The position numbers were made by a program, and so were the translations under genes. Positions 39,601 to 52,900 of a DNA stretch of 64,000 bases are shown here, piece by piece (within the stretch, counting starts at the first letter, position 1; the number at the start of each line of letters is the position of its first letter). Location: assembly GCA_013396525.1 (NCBI GenBank), contig VWYX01000281.1, positions 434,001-498,000 of the forward strand, read 5' to 3'. A model generated the notes under the pieces. It had not been told where the DNA came from. It saw nothing but the letters and a program-made list of their open reading frames with translations, and did not search any database. The DNA is from Chaetorhynchus papuensis. Taxonomy: Eukaryota > Chordata > Aves > Passeriformes > Rhipiduridae.

Positions 39601-40653
39601 ATTACTGTTTCTGACTCAGCTCAGAGTATTTTGTCATGTCTGATTTTGCTGGAGGCTCCAGCCCTTCACGCCAAGTTATGTTATCACACAGCAAGAACAG
39701 CTAAATAGCCCCAGATGGCCTGGTTGGTCCACATTAGCCTCCTAGGTTTTTAGCAGCACTGTCATATACCCTGTTACTCTTGGACAGAGCAGAGACTGCT
39801 TTTTCGAGCCAGGTTTGTCAACAGTCTAGGTGGATGCTCCAGGGCTCCACTCTGGGACTCGGTGCGCTTTGGCTTGGCACGTGTTTAAAGTACTCTGGGT
39901 TTGGATAAATCATATCCCTGTGTACTACCATGAAGGAATGTGGATGATACTCTTGCGGTTATCCACAACGTCTTTGTGGAGATTTTGGGAAGAAAAACAA
40001 ATAGCACCCTTCCAAATATTTTGAAATGCTACCTCTGACTGCGAGGGAGAAAAAGTTTAAAGAGAAATTAGGCTGTCATGAGTTATTTGGACTAATAACC
40101 ATCAGTAGAAGAATAAGTTAGCTTCTAAAAATATTGTTCAGCCAAAACCTCTGTGGCTGGTTTGGGGGGGGATTTTTTTGATCTGTGCAGTAATGCACAC
40201 ACTGTAAAGATTAAACATTCAGCAACTTGATAGGCAGGTTTAGCTCTAAAACAAAGTTTCATCACACAAATGTTGTCCTGCATAAACTGAGACACATGGC
40301 ATAGTCGGTACCAAGTGCTGTGGAAAAGCATCATCACCCATCATCTTTTTAGGTGGCTCATTTTATTGGTAACAACTCCAGCTGTGGTCTCAGCCAAGAT
40401 ACTCTACCTGCAAAAGTTGAACTGAAAAGATCTGCAGAGAGTTCTCAGCATGGTATAGTATAACAAATTTGCTAGATTTACTGAAGTGTGAGGTTTGGAA
40501 TTTGCTATTCAAGCATTCCTTCAATGGGACACAACAGATGCTTTGACAACTCATTTAAAAGAAAAATCTGACCTCCATCATGTGCAAGTGCTATGTCATA
40601 TGAAGTCAAAATAGGAAGACACCATTCTTGTAGCTCAGTTTTGGTCATTATGA
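36661..40653. other. Intergenic sequence, no gene seen
   Basis: This is unique sequence with a poly(T) run near 37000-37015 and the second N gap. No recognisable gene, RNA or dated transposon was seen on either strand. Confidence 0.6.
37417..37474. other. Assembly gap, 58 N
   Basis: A short run of N flanked by 'cctcttcctc' on the left and 'cttctc' on the right. The gap therefore probably hides a CTT/TTC-type simple repeat. It is the complement in type of the purine-rich flanks at the other gap. Confidence 0.99.
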
Positions 40654-40736
40654 CTATATCCTGCCATTGATCTATATCTGGGCCTCTAAGCTGTGTCCAT
40701 TAAAAGGCCTGAAAATGTATCAATGGCAGGATATAG
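40654..40736. repeat. 83-nt inverted repeat (18-bp perfect stem), hairpin-forming
   Basis: CTATATCCTGCCATTGAT (40654-40671) is repeated as its exact reverse complement at 40719-40736. Inside, GGCCT (40681-40685) pairs with AGGCC (40705-40709). The symmetrical 9/9-nt region between can form several Watson-Crick and G-U pairs. The fold is a roughly 32-bp imperfect stem with a loop of about 19 nt, which is pre-miRNA-like in size. Alternatives are a short fold-back element or a palindromic rearrangement. I know no microRNA with this arm sequence. Confidence 0.9.
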
Positions 40737-43700
40737 CCCTTTGTTCTTTCATGCTACAATCACAAGGAATTAGAATGGGATCTGGCTCCCAGCACTTTGA
40801 GCTGGCCTGCAGCTTTATGAGAGTGGCTTGCATCCCTCAATGAGAAAAGCCTTTGGAAAAACAGGCTGCCATCTGATGGCTTCCAAGCTCTGACACTGCC
40901 AAGTACAAACTGCTTTCTCTCCATATGAGCATACCAGCCATTGTAGAGCTTTGGTGGTGATTTGTAGTTGATAGCAGGGTGTTCTCAGATCCTTCTGGCA
41001 ACACTGCTTGACCCACCTCCATTTATTATGTTTTGATCCCTCATCAAACAGATGTTTGATTTCCCAAGTGCTCTTGCACACACTCTGAGGAGCCCTAAGC
41101 CACCAGGCAGCTTTGGACACTCAAAGAGGAGCATGGTCAGAGCTCTCCCCTCCCTCCTCTCTGTTGCTCTCCAGTCAAGCATACCCTTTTTGAAACTAGC
41201 TCCTGCCACTAATGTCAGGAATTTAAATGAAGATTTTATTCATACAGGACAAATGCAAGACCTCAAGACTGTGTTTTTCTACATATTATATTATTAAAAG
41301 AGTCACAATACCCTTCTCAGCCATCCCAGAAATCAGTTACACAATTATATACTTGTCAGTGAAAGGAGGATAATTTTGATGATGATTTTATGGACAAACA
41401 TTTTCTAATCTCAGGAAATTTTCAACTTACTCCTGAAACTTTTTTTCTCATTTATGTATGATATTAACAGATGCGAAAAACATTGCAGTAAAGAAGCATT
41501 CAGAGCACAAGGTCTTTAAGCCTAACATTATGTGATGTTCCAAGTGATTAGAAGACTGTTGTTGTATTGTTCTAGTGATTCCTCACACGGACTTGGATTC
41601 CAGAGAATGTATGACTGACCAACCTACAACCTCCCAGTCAACCAATACTAACATATTGTTCATGTACAACTGCTAATGTACATATTTTTAAACCTTTGGT
41701 AGTTTAAACAATATTAAAGTGAAAGGATTGTGGCATAACTCTTTCAAAATAAAGAAATAATTCATTCTATTTCACTATCAGTTGCAACCTTTGCATACCA
41801 CAGTCAATGTCAGGCTGGCAGAGGTAATGTGCAGTCTGCAAAATGTGCAAAGCAATTTCAAAGTTGTCTCCCTTGTCAGGTGCAAGGCCTAAAATCACTG
41901 GAAGGGTCAACAAGCAGGGCACACCTGGAGCTCAGGTGGGTTCACCACTTGCTCTGTCTCTTGACTCTTGCACATTCATTTCTGGCATGTCCAGGTCCTT
42001 GGTTACTGTATAGCTCATGTTCATACTGTATAGGGTTTTTTTGCCCTCTCTTTTGATCAGTTTGGAAGGGAGGACGTGCTGTCCCCAAGGGCTGAAGGCA
42101 GTGAGCCCTGAGCAGCACAGGTGTGGAGCTGCAGTTTGCCTGGAAGCTTTGCAAGCTGTAAGTCCATGGCACATCCTCCACCTTACACCCCTTTCAAGCC
42201 TTCCCCTCCTGGCCCACTGAGGGAACCCGTAAGGCGAGCAGGAACACTTTGAAATTTGAACACAAAGAGGCAATTAAGGGGTTCAGGAGAGGACACGAGC
42301 TTGATCAGTAAAACACCATCACACTGAGATTCTTCCCATTGTGAATCTCCTTCAGCAACTGAAGATGCAAAATGATGCCTCCTGATGGCTCCAGCTGTCC
42401 CTGCGTAGGAGAACAGTTCTGAATTCAGTTTCCACAAGAGAGAATTTCTTTTTCTTTTACTTGGATAGTGGTTAAAAAAAATATTTGAGTTTTATGTTGC
42501 TTCCTGCCTGAAACAACACCTCCCCTGCATGTCCCAGACTGCTGCTGCTGTGTGATGGAGAGGCAAAACACAGCCTTTTGTTTTGGACTGCTTACTGGTT
42601 TGGAGGCATTTCATGCCTCATCATAAGACGACGCTGGGACTCAGAGCTCTCCTGTGTTGCGCACACTATTAACCAGCCAGCAATTTCAAAAATATTTTTA
42701 TTGCTGCTAATTACCCTTCAGGGAGACTGTAAAACAGAGTCTTTATGGCAATCTCTGAGCTGTCCATGCCTGGAGGAAAAATATGAGAATGATTAGCCAC
42801 GTTTGCTAACCAGAGCATCACAGTGATCGTCTCTATGTTCCTGTGCCTGACATGTGCCAGGCTGCTTGGGAGATGTTTACAGCTCCCCTTCTCACAGCTA
42901 TTCTGAGCAGCGATACTCACTTGGGAGGGAAAAGAGTCATAGTTCATTAAATGTCTTTCTGAAATAAGCATTTCATCCAGTGTTCCCCCTGTGGACTTCT
43001 CTGGTCTGAAGATGTCCCAGTTTAAGGTAACTACACCCTGACAGCAGTGGCTTGGTCTAAGGCAGCTGAGGGTTTTGGTGGGCTGCTGTGGAGAGAGGCT
43101 GTCCATGCAGTCCTGAGTCCAGCCAGATTTACTCCTGGTGTCTGTGTCCACCATGCCACCCATGACATCCCTGTGTGTGGGGTGCTGGGAAGGAGCTCAT
43201 GTGGTTATCTGGGGCACTGCAGGAGCCATAGCTCTGTCCTGACCTGGGCTGACCTGCCAGGGCTAGGTCCACGTGGAACCAAAAAAAACAGCTCTCCCTC
43301 TGCTCCTTTACCTCTGACCATATGGATTTCCCCCTTTCTTCAGTGCCAGCACCAATGCTTGCAACTCCACAGCTGGCATGTGGCAGGAGATGAGTGAAAG
43401 GAGAGTGTTCCAATGGCTGGGGACTAGGCAGGGCATTAAGGTGCCTCCTTCTGTCACCATACAGATTCTGTACAGAGAGAGAGAGGTTATAGCAGAAGGG
43501 CATCATGAAGTCACACCAGGGTGTGCTCAAGCCACACATGTGGCCCCACATCTGCAGAATAGGGGCTGGCACCTCACCCTCGGGGTCTGTGTGACACTGT
43601 GCTGAACTGTAGCAAAGAGTCAGCACTGAACACAGCTGCAGCAAAGAGAGGGTTTATTTGTGGTCAGGAGGAAGAGAAAAGAAAGAATTACACTCAAAAA

Positions 43701-46700
43701 AAAAGGGAAGTGAATAAAAACATCTAGGGGGCTGAGAAAAGGAGAGATGAAAAGTAAAGCTACTGAGATAAAGCAATCACGTCTCAACAGCCGTGCATGT
43801 CCATGGAGAGCCTTGCCAGGGCAGGGTTGCCCAATATTGCTGAAAAAATGCCAGTGGGCAGCACAGGGCTGGGGAATTTGCCTTATCCATGCCATGCTGC
43901 CACTCCTGCCCCTCTGAGTGAGCTGCCTGCCTCCTCACTGCCCTCAGCATCCCTCAAATGGAGATCCAATGCAGATTGCTCCCTTCATACTTCTCCTTGG
44001 CCTCCACACAGACACAGAAGACACAAAATGCTGGTCCCTGCCTCCACCCATGGAAACCTGGATCTGCTTCTGGTCCCAGCACAGGGAGGTTAAGGGATGG
44101 TGAGTCACCATCAAGAATGGTGTGAATAGCACCTCATTTTGTGGATTTGAATGTTGCAGGGCAAATTAAGGATAAAACACTTTCTCTAAGCTTAAAATTT
44201 CATAGTTTTGCAGGACTTGAGTCACACTTGAGCTATTTTAAAACCCTCCTAGAATGCTTTGTTTTATTTTTCAGGAGTAACAAGTAAGATGGGACAAACT
44301 AAAAGCTGTGGCCCAAACAGTGTTGAGCTTGTGTGAGGGTCAATAGAAGACAACATTGCAGTTTTCCACTTTGGCTCATCCTCCTGTAGGAGACTTTCAG
44401 AAACTATCTTGTACTTGAATGCTCTTTGTGCTCGAGGTTTTCCTTCCACAGCTAGAAAAGCCCAACATCTGGTAGATCCCTGCCAGACTGAACTGCAAAG
44501 TGGAGTGGAAAGCAGCAATTTTGATTTGAAGTCCCATGTATAAAAACCTTTCTATCCCAGGGGATCTTGAACCCAAGCAGCCTTCTCTCTTTCAGGGGCC
44601 AAAATTTTTTTGCGTGAAACCCTTCCTGGAAAGACTTGCATGCTTGTGCTGATGTGATCATGCAAATCAACTTTGTCAGTAACCACAGAAACTGAAAATT
44701 AGAATGTATCTGCTGAGCCTGAGCTCTGTTTCTGTCAGGAAACACCCTCTTTTGCTAGGTCTGGATGCCTGCTCCTTCTTCACCTGTGCTGTGCTTAATT
44801 GCTGTGAGCACTGATCCACCAGGAAAGAGGTATCCAGCAAGTGCCTGGTTTTATTCATGTCAATTCAGGGCTGGAACCCACCTCATTGCTGTGTTACCCA
44901 CTCTCCTTAGTTTCTGGTGCTTCTTGAAATTTGGGGCAGTAACCTCTGAGGTCTCAAGCAGTGAGCAGCAGTTATTTACAAGTAATAAACTCAAATTACT
45001 CAAACTATCATTCCTAAAGTGCACTTGGCTATGTGGGTGAGCAGCCCTGCCGCCAGCTAGAAAAGGGTGGGAGGTGCTGGGTTGGTGGCATGCCTCCAGG
45101 GTGTGCCTGCTGCTGGGATGGATACTGAAACCAGCTGTCAGGAGTCTGGGAAGCGATGTGGTAGGTGAGGCTAGTGCCACAGCAGCACAGGATGCAGAGC
45201 TGGGCACACAGGGACAACACCAGTGCTAACTGGAGGTCCTGCTGGGCTTGGCAGGACACATGCACACAACACACACACACGTACCTCCTGCTGCCCACGC
45301 CACACTGAAAGGAGCACTGCTGGACCTTCAGGGGTGCAGGGGCTCCATGAGGCTTTGTGGACCAGAGAGAGAAGAGCTGGGGGTCAGTCAAGGAAAACAC
45401 AGCCCAGTGCCTTTGTCATTTCAACCCCTGTTCCTCTGTGCCCTTCTCCCAGAGTGTGAGTCTCATAAGTAACCCACTCAGAGGGTTATCTTTCTCTTGG
45501 GAGCCTTCTAGGCCTTAGGTTTGAAGCCACAAAATGCTTCCAAGAGACGTCAAATGCAAGGAAAGCAGGTATCTGCTGCTGGCACTTGCCTTTTCATGAC
45601 AAGCTTTCCCAGCACACAGACATAACATCAAGTGTGAAGCTGTTGAAGGAGGCACCTTATTCTGTTCACATGCATTTTTCTGGACTCTGTAAAGAGCAAT
45701 GACAGAAATGTTAAGTGAAATTAATTTGAAAGATTGCCAGGAGGCAGTTACAGACAAGCCTCAACTTAGATTATTGATTTATCATTTGTGCACTACACAC
45801 CTTGATATTTCAAATGCCAGGATGTTTTTTGCAGCAATGCCAAAACATGAGCAAATAAATTAAATATCCACAAGCAGAAGTACTATATGGGAGGTCCAGT
45901 CTCAGGAACAGCTCTGCTTTTTGGTCCTGCCCGGCATGGGCCACTAGCCCAGGGTGCCCTGTGGGATAACCTCACCCAGATAAAATGATGGATTACTACA
46001 AGGCCTTTCCAAGGAAGTTATGTGCTTGCTAGGAGCCTTTGTCAAAGTGAAATCCTACTGAATCATCCTACTGAGGTTTTTGGATCAGGCCCATCAGTGT
46101 CCAAGGTCGAAGGAGCATAGATGAGATCATTTTCAGCAAGAGCACAGGAGAGGAGTAAATGCCTGCATCTCATTTTCTATGACAATTTTCTGTATAGAAA
46201 TTGGAAGTCCTGGTCATGAGCATCATTGTGAAGCAAGTCATTATGCTTCGTTTCTGGAAAGTAGCAAACATGAGAAAAACACCAAACTCGGGTCACAAAC
46301 CAGCTGGGTACCTTCCCCATGAGCAGCTTCTTTCCCATGTTGTTCCCAGTTTGATATCAGCCAGTGGGGTGAGATGGTCATACACAAATCTCTGCTCTCC
46401 ATGTTCATTGAGTAGGCAAGGTCCAGTGTGGTAGAATCCTTAACAGCAAGACTTGAAAGGTGGTTTGTGATCCATCCTGTCATCCTCAGAGCATGAGGAT
46501 GAAAGCTGAAATCCTGACTTTAGACAACAATTCGCAACAGCCAGCAAAATCAGACAAAGTTCCCTTTGACTTCAACAGGGGCAGGATCAGCCCCAGAGGA
46601 CATTGTAGCACACTTTGGCCAAAGGCTTACAGTATTTAATCTCACGTCTTCCACATAAGCCCTCGCTTACATCACCATGTCTCAGTGCTCTGAGGCTGCT

Positions 46701-46967
46701 TTGAGAAAACCTCTGCTGAAGAAAGCATGGGAAGAAAGGATGGGACAAAGTGGGCCTGATTTAGGTACTGAGCTCACTCAGGAGTTTCAGGTGCCCACTA
46801 CAGCCGCTCTCTAGCAGTAAGTGCCAAAGTGCCCCGCACAGCTAAAGGTGATTTTGCAGGTGGATGCACACAGAGGACCTGCCAGGCAAGGAGCATGGGG
46901 GCGTGAAGTGAGGCCGTGGGTGTCAGCCCTACCCTGCAGCTGTAGTGATGGCTGCACAGCACCTGGA
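40737..46967. other. Intergenic sequence, no gene seen
   Basis: No recognisable gene or dated transposon was seen. A minus-strand open frame of 171 codons at 43129-43644 has no ATG-anchored conserved domain and is within chance length. A short CA run occurs near 45260-45280. Confidence 0.6.
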
Positions 46968-46993
46968 CATGGGCATGGGCATGGGCATGGGCA
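46968..46993 (+). repeat. CATGGG hexanucleotide repeat with G-quadruplex motif
   Basis: There are about 4.3 uninterrupted copies of CATGGG. Positions 46971-46991 give four GGG runs separated by three identical 3-nt CAT loops. This satisfies the standard intramolecular G-quadruplex pattern on the plus strand. It is intergenic, with no adjacent promoter seen. Confidence 0.95.
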
Positions 46994-49900
46994 GTCTCCT
47001 GTTCCTAAATAATCTCTTTTGTGATAAAACAGTAGGGAGGCAGCAGCTGAGAGGTGTTTCTATGGGCTCCTGGTTCAGCATCGAGGAAAGCAGTTAGAGG
47101 AGGCAGCGAAAGTATTTGGATTCCCAAGCCCTCTTGTGAAATTCTGGCCACGGCGAAGGCGGTGGGAATGCCGCCACTGCCTTCCACCAAACCATGATTT
47201 CACCCCACAGGTATTAGTTTTTCCTCTCCTCCCAAGACCAGTGCAGATATTAGAAAACCACATTTATCAGGGTGTTGCAAATAAATACTTGTCACAAATG
47301 TGCTGTCTTTGTCAAGAGGGGCACAATGAGCCTAAGAGAACAGGCTGAAGAGCAGCGAGGATACAATGCAACAAAGTGCAAATAACACAAGAAAACACTA
47401 AGGAAAGCAGAGTCACTCCTTAGGAGGAAATAACATTGTGTTCTGCAGAAATAATCAGCTGACATATGCAGCTTAAAGCACTCTATGAACTTTGTTTTCC
47501 TACAGTTATAAGCAGCATCGTCCTGCAGCACGCTGCACACAGCCTTCGCTCCCTGCTCAAGAAGCAGGCAAATCAGATGAGATGATTCATGACCAGCATG
47601 ACAGAGAAAAAAGCCTTTCCTGACAAAAGATCTTTTTTTTTTGCTGAACTAAGGCTAAACACAAACCAAGCCTGAGGTGGTAAAAGGAGAGTGATGGTGG
47701 TGTGGGGCGTGGGACCAGCAGGATAGAGATGCTTCTTTTATCTTTGGGCTTTCTCCAGCCTAGGCCAGAAGATGCACCAGCTCCAGCTTCCATGTCAGAA
47801 GAACACCTATATTGACTAAAACTTTTGTTTTTTCTGTTTTTCACACCCATGTGGCACCAATTCACCTGGTCATTGAGAGGGATCAAGTGATGGTGCCACG
47901 TACATGACACACAAGGTCACAAAGCACTTCCCACAGGTGATTCTTGCAGGCTGATCCCTTGGGTTTTATCTGATAATTAACTGTTTTAAGGCAGGATGGT
48001 TATGAATGTCTGGCACTAAGGAAATGTTGCACAGTTAACATGGCTGCTTTCCAAAAGCATCTCATCTTAACCTGGAGTGCTGCCTGTTTCTGTTGGACAC
48101 AATTTTAAAAAAAGTATGCTGTAGCAAGTATAAATGAAACCAGAAAGGAAAACAAAACTGATGGTAACATCAAAAATATGGATTTGAAAGGACACTTCTT
48201 AAGTGACACTTCTTTATTGTAGCACGGAGGAAATTAGCTACGTTGAATATTTTTTTTAAAAGGGTTCAATCTTGAAGTCTGCCAAATGACCCCAAACCCA
48301 TACAAATGCAGGGGAACACAGTGCATGGCAGCTGCCAACCCACAGGTATGGGGAGAATTTGGCTCAGTATTGCATCTGGTAACATGACCTGAAGACCAGA
48401 ATTTTTCACAGGAGAGAGCTTCCTCCTAATGAAATCTGCTGAGAATTAATGACCTCTCTCAGGACAACTGCTGAGGATACAAATGCATTTACACACTGTA
48501 GTCAAACATTACCTCCTTATTTTGAGTGTTCCTTTCACAGCTGATGTGCGTATGAAGAAATGCAGGCACACCCAGGGCTCCCCCAACCATCCCTCAGGAC
48601 CTTGCACAGACAAAAGCTCAGCACTGACCCTCTGGCAGGGCTGCATATTCCTGCAGTGACCCTGAAGGAAACCAGCTTAGCCAGTCAATGGGATGTGGAT
48701 AATGTGGAGTCCTTGTTCCTGTCACCACTAAATTTGTAATCCAGAGGGAAGCTCCTCTGTGTGGAATGTATTAGGCTCTTGGAACTGGTTTGAATCTGCA
48801 TTTTCCATTGAGGTGTTATCCCTGCTTGGAGTTAATGTCAGAGTTTGGTGATGGGAGGGCAGAATTTCAGAGAGTTAGGCTGTGAAATTTGCTCTGATTT
48901 TTAATATCTGCAATGAAAGGGGACCCGAGCCATGATCTGGGGAAACATCTCCAACACCATCAGGCATGTGAAGTGCAGTGTCCAGGGGAAGAAAGTCACA
49001 CTGCAGCATGTCACATCTGATGCTAACAGGAACATGCCTCAACCACAGCTGATGTAGTGCTCCTGCAGAGCAAGCTGGAGGTTCTCAGAAGGGTTTTCCT
49101 CATGCAAGATTGCAGGGGGCAGCTCCCCAGAGAGTTGTCCTAGCATCAGCTGCTTGGAAAGGAAGTTTTGCTGATGTAAAAGCTCCAAGGAGAAAAGTAG
49201 GACTGTCACCTACTGATTCTTATCCAAAACAGCAAGATCCTGCTGCTCTAGCACCATGCAGCAGCACATTTTGGGACTGTCAGAAAACATGCCCACAGCA
49301 CCACGGGCTTGAGCAAGTGGGATCCATTGAGGGCTGTCCCAGGGCAGCATCACACACAGACTCATCACGGCAGAGACAGGGAATATAATGAGAAGTCTCT
49401 GTAATCCCTGGGGGCTCGCTCATGCAGCCTGGCTCCATTAGTCATGCCCCTAACCTAGGACCCCAGCCTTTTCTGATTTCCAAAAGAAATCAGGAGAAAT
49501 ATTTAAAAGCTCTTTTCTTTTTTTTTTTTTTTTCTGGAGGTTGTTGGTACATATTTAGACCTGTGAGTTCTTCAGGCTCTTTCTGGAGGGTGATGGTCCT
49601 CAGAGGATGACTGCGTGTCAATGGTTCCTGAACGACACTAAGATAAGACAGGCTATTGTTCATGGGAGTAGATAAATGCAGGGAACCCACTCTGACACAG
49701 ACAACTGTTTAGGAGTCAGACAACACACGGTTTGTATTTCTGTCTGCTTACCCTGTGTGGTTTGTCCTGTGGGCTTTTCTCTTTTCTTCTTTTTTTTTTT
49801 CTTCACATGGATTACTACATCTTGCTTGTTTTGTCAGCTGGAATAGGTATGCCATTGGCAAACAGTGGGTAGAGAGTGCTATTTGCATATCCAAACAGCT

Positions 49901-52900
49901 GGCTTTCACACAGAGTCATGCTAAATGCTCTCTGTGTGCATTCTTCAGTCGGGGTCCTTCGAGATCCAGATTTATGACAAAGCGCAGGGATACTGGAGAA
50001 ACTGCCTAACAGCCCTATAATCACTTCTACGGTTAATCAGCTTTAGTGTTCCTTGTTCTTCCTATTGTTTCAGCAGCTATGAGCACATGAAAGCAGATTA
50101 ATTGCAGAAAACAGGGAAGGCCTGTTCTTGACTGTAGTATCTTGAGTATTGCTTTTAATACCAAGAACAACTGGATCATATTTTGCAATCTAAACTTTAA
50201 TGTTTTATTTTCCTAGGCTGAGGCTGCCAGAATTTTGCACTTTTGCAAAAGCAGTACAATTACCGTGTCTCTCTGCATCAGCACCACAGAAAAGAAGTCA
50301 AGCTAACATTAAACCCATCCAAAGACTGAAACTTTCTACACCACATGTCAGTCAAGAGCTCCCACAGGAGCAATACCGAGCCTCTTCCATGGGGTTTTCT
50401 AGTGACAAACGTGCCAGTTTAAATTTCTATTTCTCAATGTTTTCTGAAAGAAAAATGTGCCAAAAAAGTACTTTGGCTGAGCTCCTCCATCCCAGTGGCT
50501 GAGCGAATGTGCAGAGCCAGCACCTCTCCTGCCAGGCAGCAGCTCGGTGCCTCTCATATGAGCTCAGGGGATTCTTGGAAACTCTGTGTCCCCACAGCCA
50601 GGAAGCAGGCCGTGCTGGGACATTGTGTAAATCTTCCTGTAACTCACTGAATGCTTCTTCAAGGTCCCAAACCAGAGGGGAGGAGCCTTTCTCAGCTGAC
50701 TAAGCCTTCATTCATGTTCAGCTGAGAGGTAGGTGATCCTTCCTTAGCCCTCACAGATCCTCCGTTCCAGTGATGCTCCTCCAGCAGATCCCAGCTTGGG
50801 GAAAACATCTCCAGGGCTGACTGCTGCTTTCAGGATACACCGTGAAGATCTGGTCAAACAGAAACGCTCAGCAGTTGCCAAAAGCGACGAATTTCAACCA
50901 GGTTGGAGCCTTGTCTGCAGACCTGTTCCCATTCATACGATCTCCTGTCCTGTGCCTCTGTTGGGAGAGGAGCTCTGAAAGACAGAGTGCTCTTAGTGCC
51001 AGTGAAAGGTGTGAAGTACTGTGTATTTTTCACATAAGTCTGAAGATTGGCCAATATTAAAATCAGAGTCCATCTGAGGAGGACAGTTCTCCAGGTCAGC
51101 TCCAAGGACGGTGGCACTGCTGACACAAAGCTGTGGCTCCTCCATCCAGCTCCTGTTGGCTGGTAAACAAAACCTCATGCAACATAAAGAGCTTCAAACA
51201 CTTTGTCATGGAAACTTGGCTCTGTCCCTCGGTAGGACTGCACTCCAGGTCAGTTCAGCTAACAAGGTGTGTGTACCACATCTCCGCAGGAAAGCAGCAG
51301 GAAGACACCAGTTACAGTGGTCCCAACACAAATTTCCCCCAGAGGGTGACTGTTTTAATCTTACCAATACCTAATGGGTCTCTGTCACTGGGACCCCAAA
51401 ATCTTTCATCTTATCAGGCCCAGTATGGTGTTTATCGGGCCCATTTTGCAATATAACTTGTTTCAGAACCACTGAAGGAGTTTTTGGCAAACAAAGCTAA
51501 TTTCCAGTACACAAACTGGACAGCTATTACTCTCTCTGCTACCGCACAGAGAAGCTTTCTGGGCCCAGTGGCTGATTTGATGAAGGAGAGGTGGTGTCAC
51601 TCCCAGAGAAGCTCTGGCTGGCCTCAGTCAATGGGGAACCACATCAAGCTTAGCTCTGCAGGCTTTGCTCTCCATCTGATGGAGGCTTTGAATCTCCTTG
51701 CAGCAACTGGGGACAGCTCATAAAAGCACTGACTGTGGGGACACACTCCCTCCCACCTTTGGTGTCTGGCTATAAAGCGACTTCTGGGGGCTGCATTGCG
51801 AGGCCTCACGGTATTTCTGACCCTTTGCACCAAAAGGGTGCAGCAAAACACAAACATGTCTTTGGGTCCAAGAGAGGTACCACCTGTGGTTCAGAAGAGA
51901 CCCAGGGTGGGTGTGATGCAGCATGAAAACAATCAGTGTGGCTTAAATCTGCCTAGCACAGGGCAGGTAACAGCCAGTGGCCTCATGTTGGGTCCCCAGC
52001 TCTCCTTTAATTTAGCAGCATAGAAATACTCTGTGTCAGGGCTGGAAACAAGGTGGTGAAAGGGAATGAGGGGTTCCCATGCCAGATCAATTTTCCGAAT
52101 CGTGAGTCACTTCTAGTATGCTTTGGGGCTTGATTGTTTTCCAGCTAGTATTGAAAAGAAGACAGCTGGCATCCAATGGGGGAGAGAACAAAACCCCTAA
52201 AACAGCCAGGCTTCCACTGGCAAGTTTTTGAGAGGCCTTGAGTGTTTTCTTTTTGGCTTGTTCTTAACTTTATCGTTCCCAAGAGAGGGCATGGTGTTTG
52301 TAGGGGCCAGCTGCAATGCCAGCCAGCTGTGGTGGCTGCACCACTGTGGCCTCCTCTGCAGGGAGCTGGGCAACAGAGCTCAGAAGCCGCCCCTGTGCCA
52401 AAGAGCTCCCTGTCTGAGATGGGTACAGCACTGTGCTGGGTAACAGGAGAAGAACAAACAGAAACTCAGTATTCAAGAGAAGTACTCTGTGAACCTTGCA
52501 ACTTTTATGTCTGCACTCTGCCTCCACCAAAAAACAAAAAAAAATCCCTGTGTATGCAGCTGGATACTTGGATGTACTTGGAATATTTGTCCAGGAGTAA
52601 GAGACTCTAGTGGCAAGTCTGTCACTTACAGGATAAATTAAAAATTTAAAAAGAAATAGAGCGGTGAAGTAGTTTTCTCTCTGGCCATGAGGTAGCACCA
52701 TTGAGCTATTCACAGCTAAACCCAAAACGAACCTGCCTCAATTTTACAGAAGTGTTCCTGCAGGCACAGTCTGCCTGTCATTTTACACGACCATCTCAGG
52801 AGATTAGGTTTATCACTGTGGTATTTCAGTGATGAGTAAGGCTATGCCAACCTCTCTTGGCCATTTCCTCCCTCTATGATCTTTCCAATTCCTTGCATGA

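Noticed and set aside
43129..43644. 171-codon minus-strand open frame
   Set aside because: Arbitrary composition with no domain. The expected number of such frames by chance in this window is about one or two.
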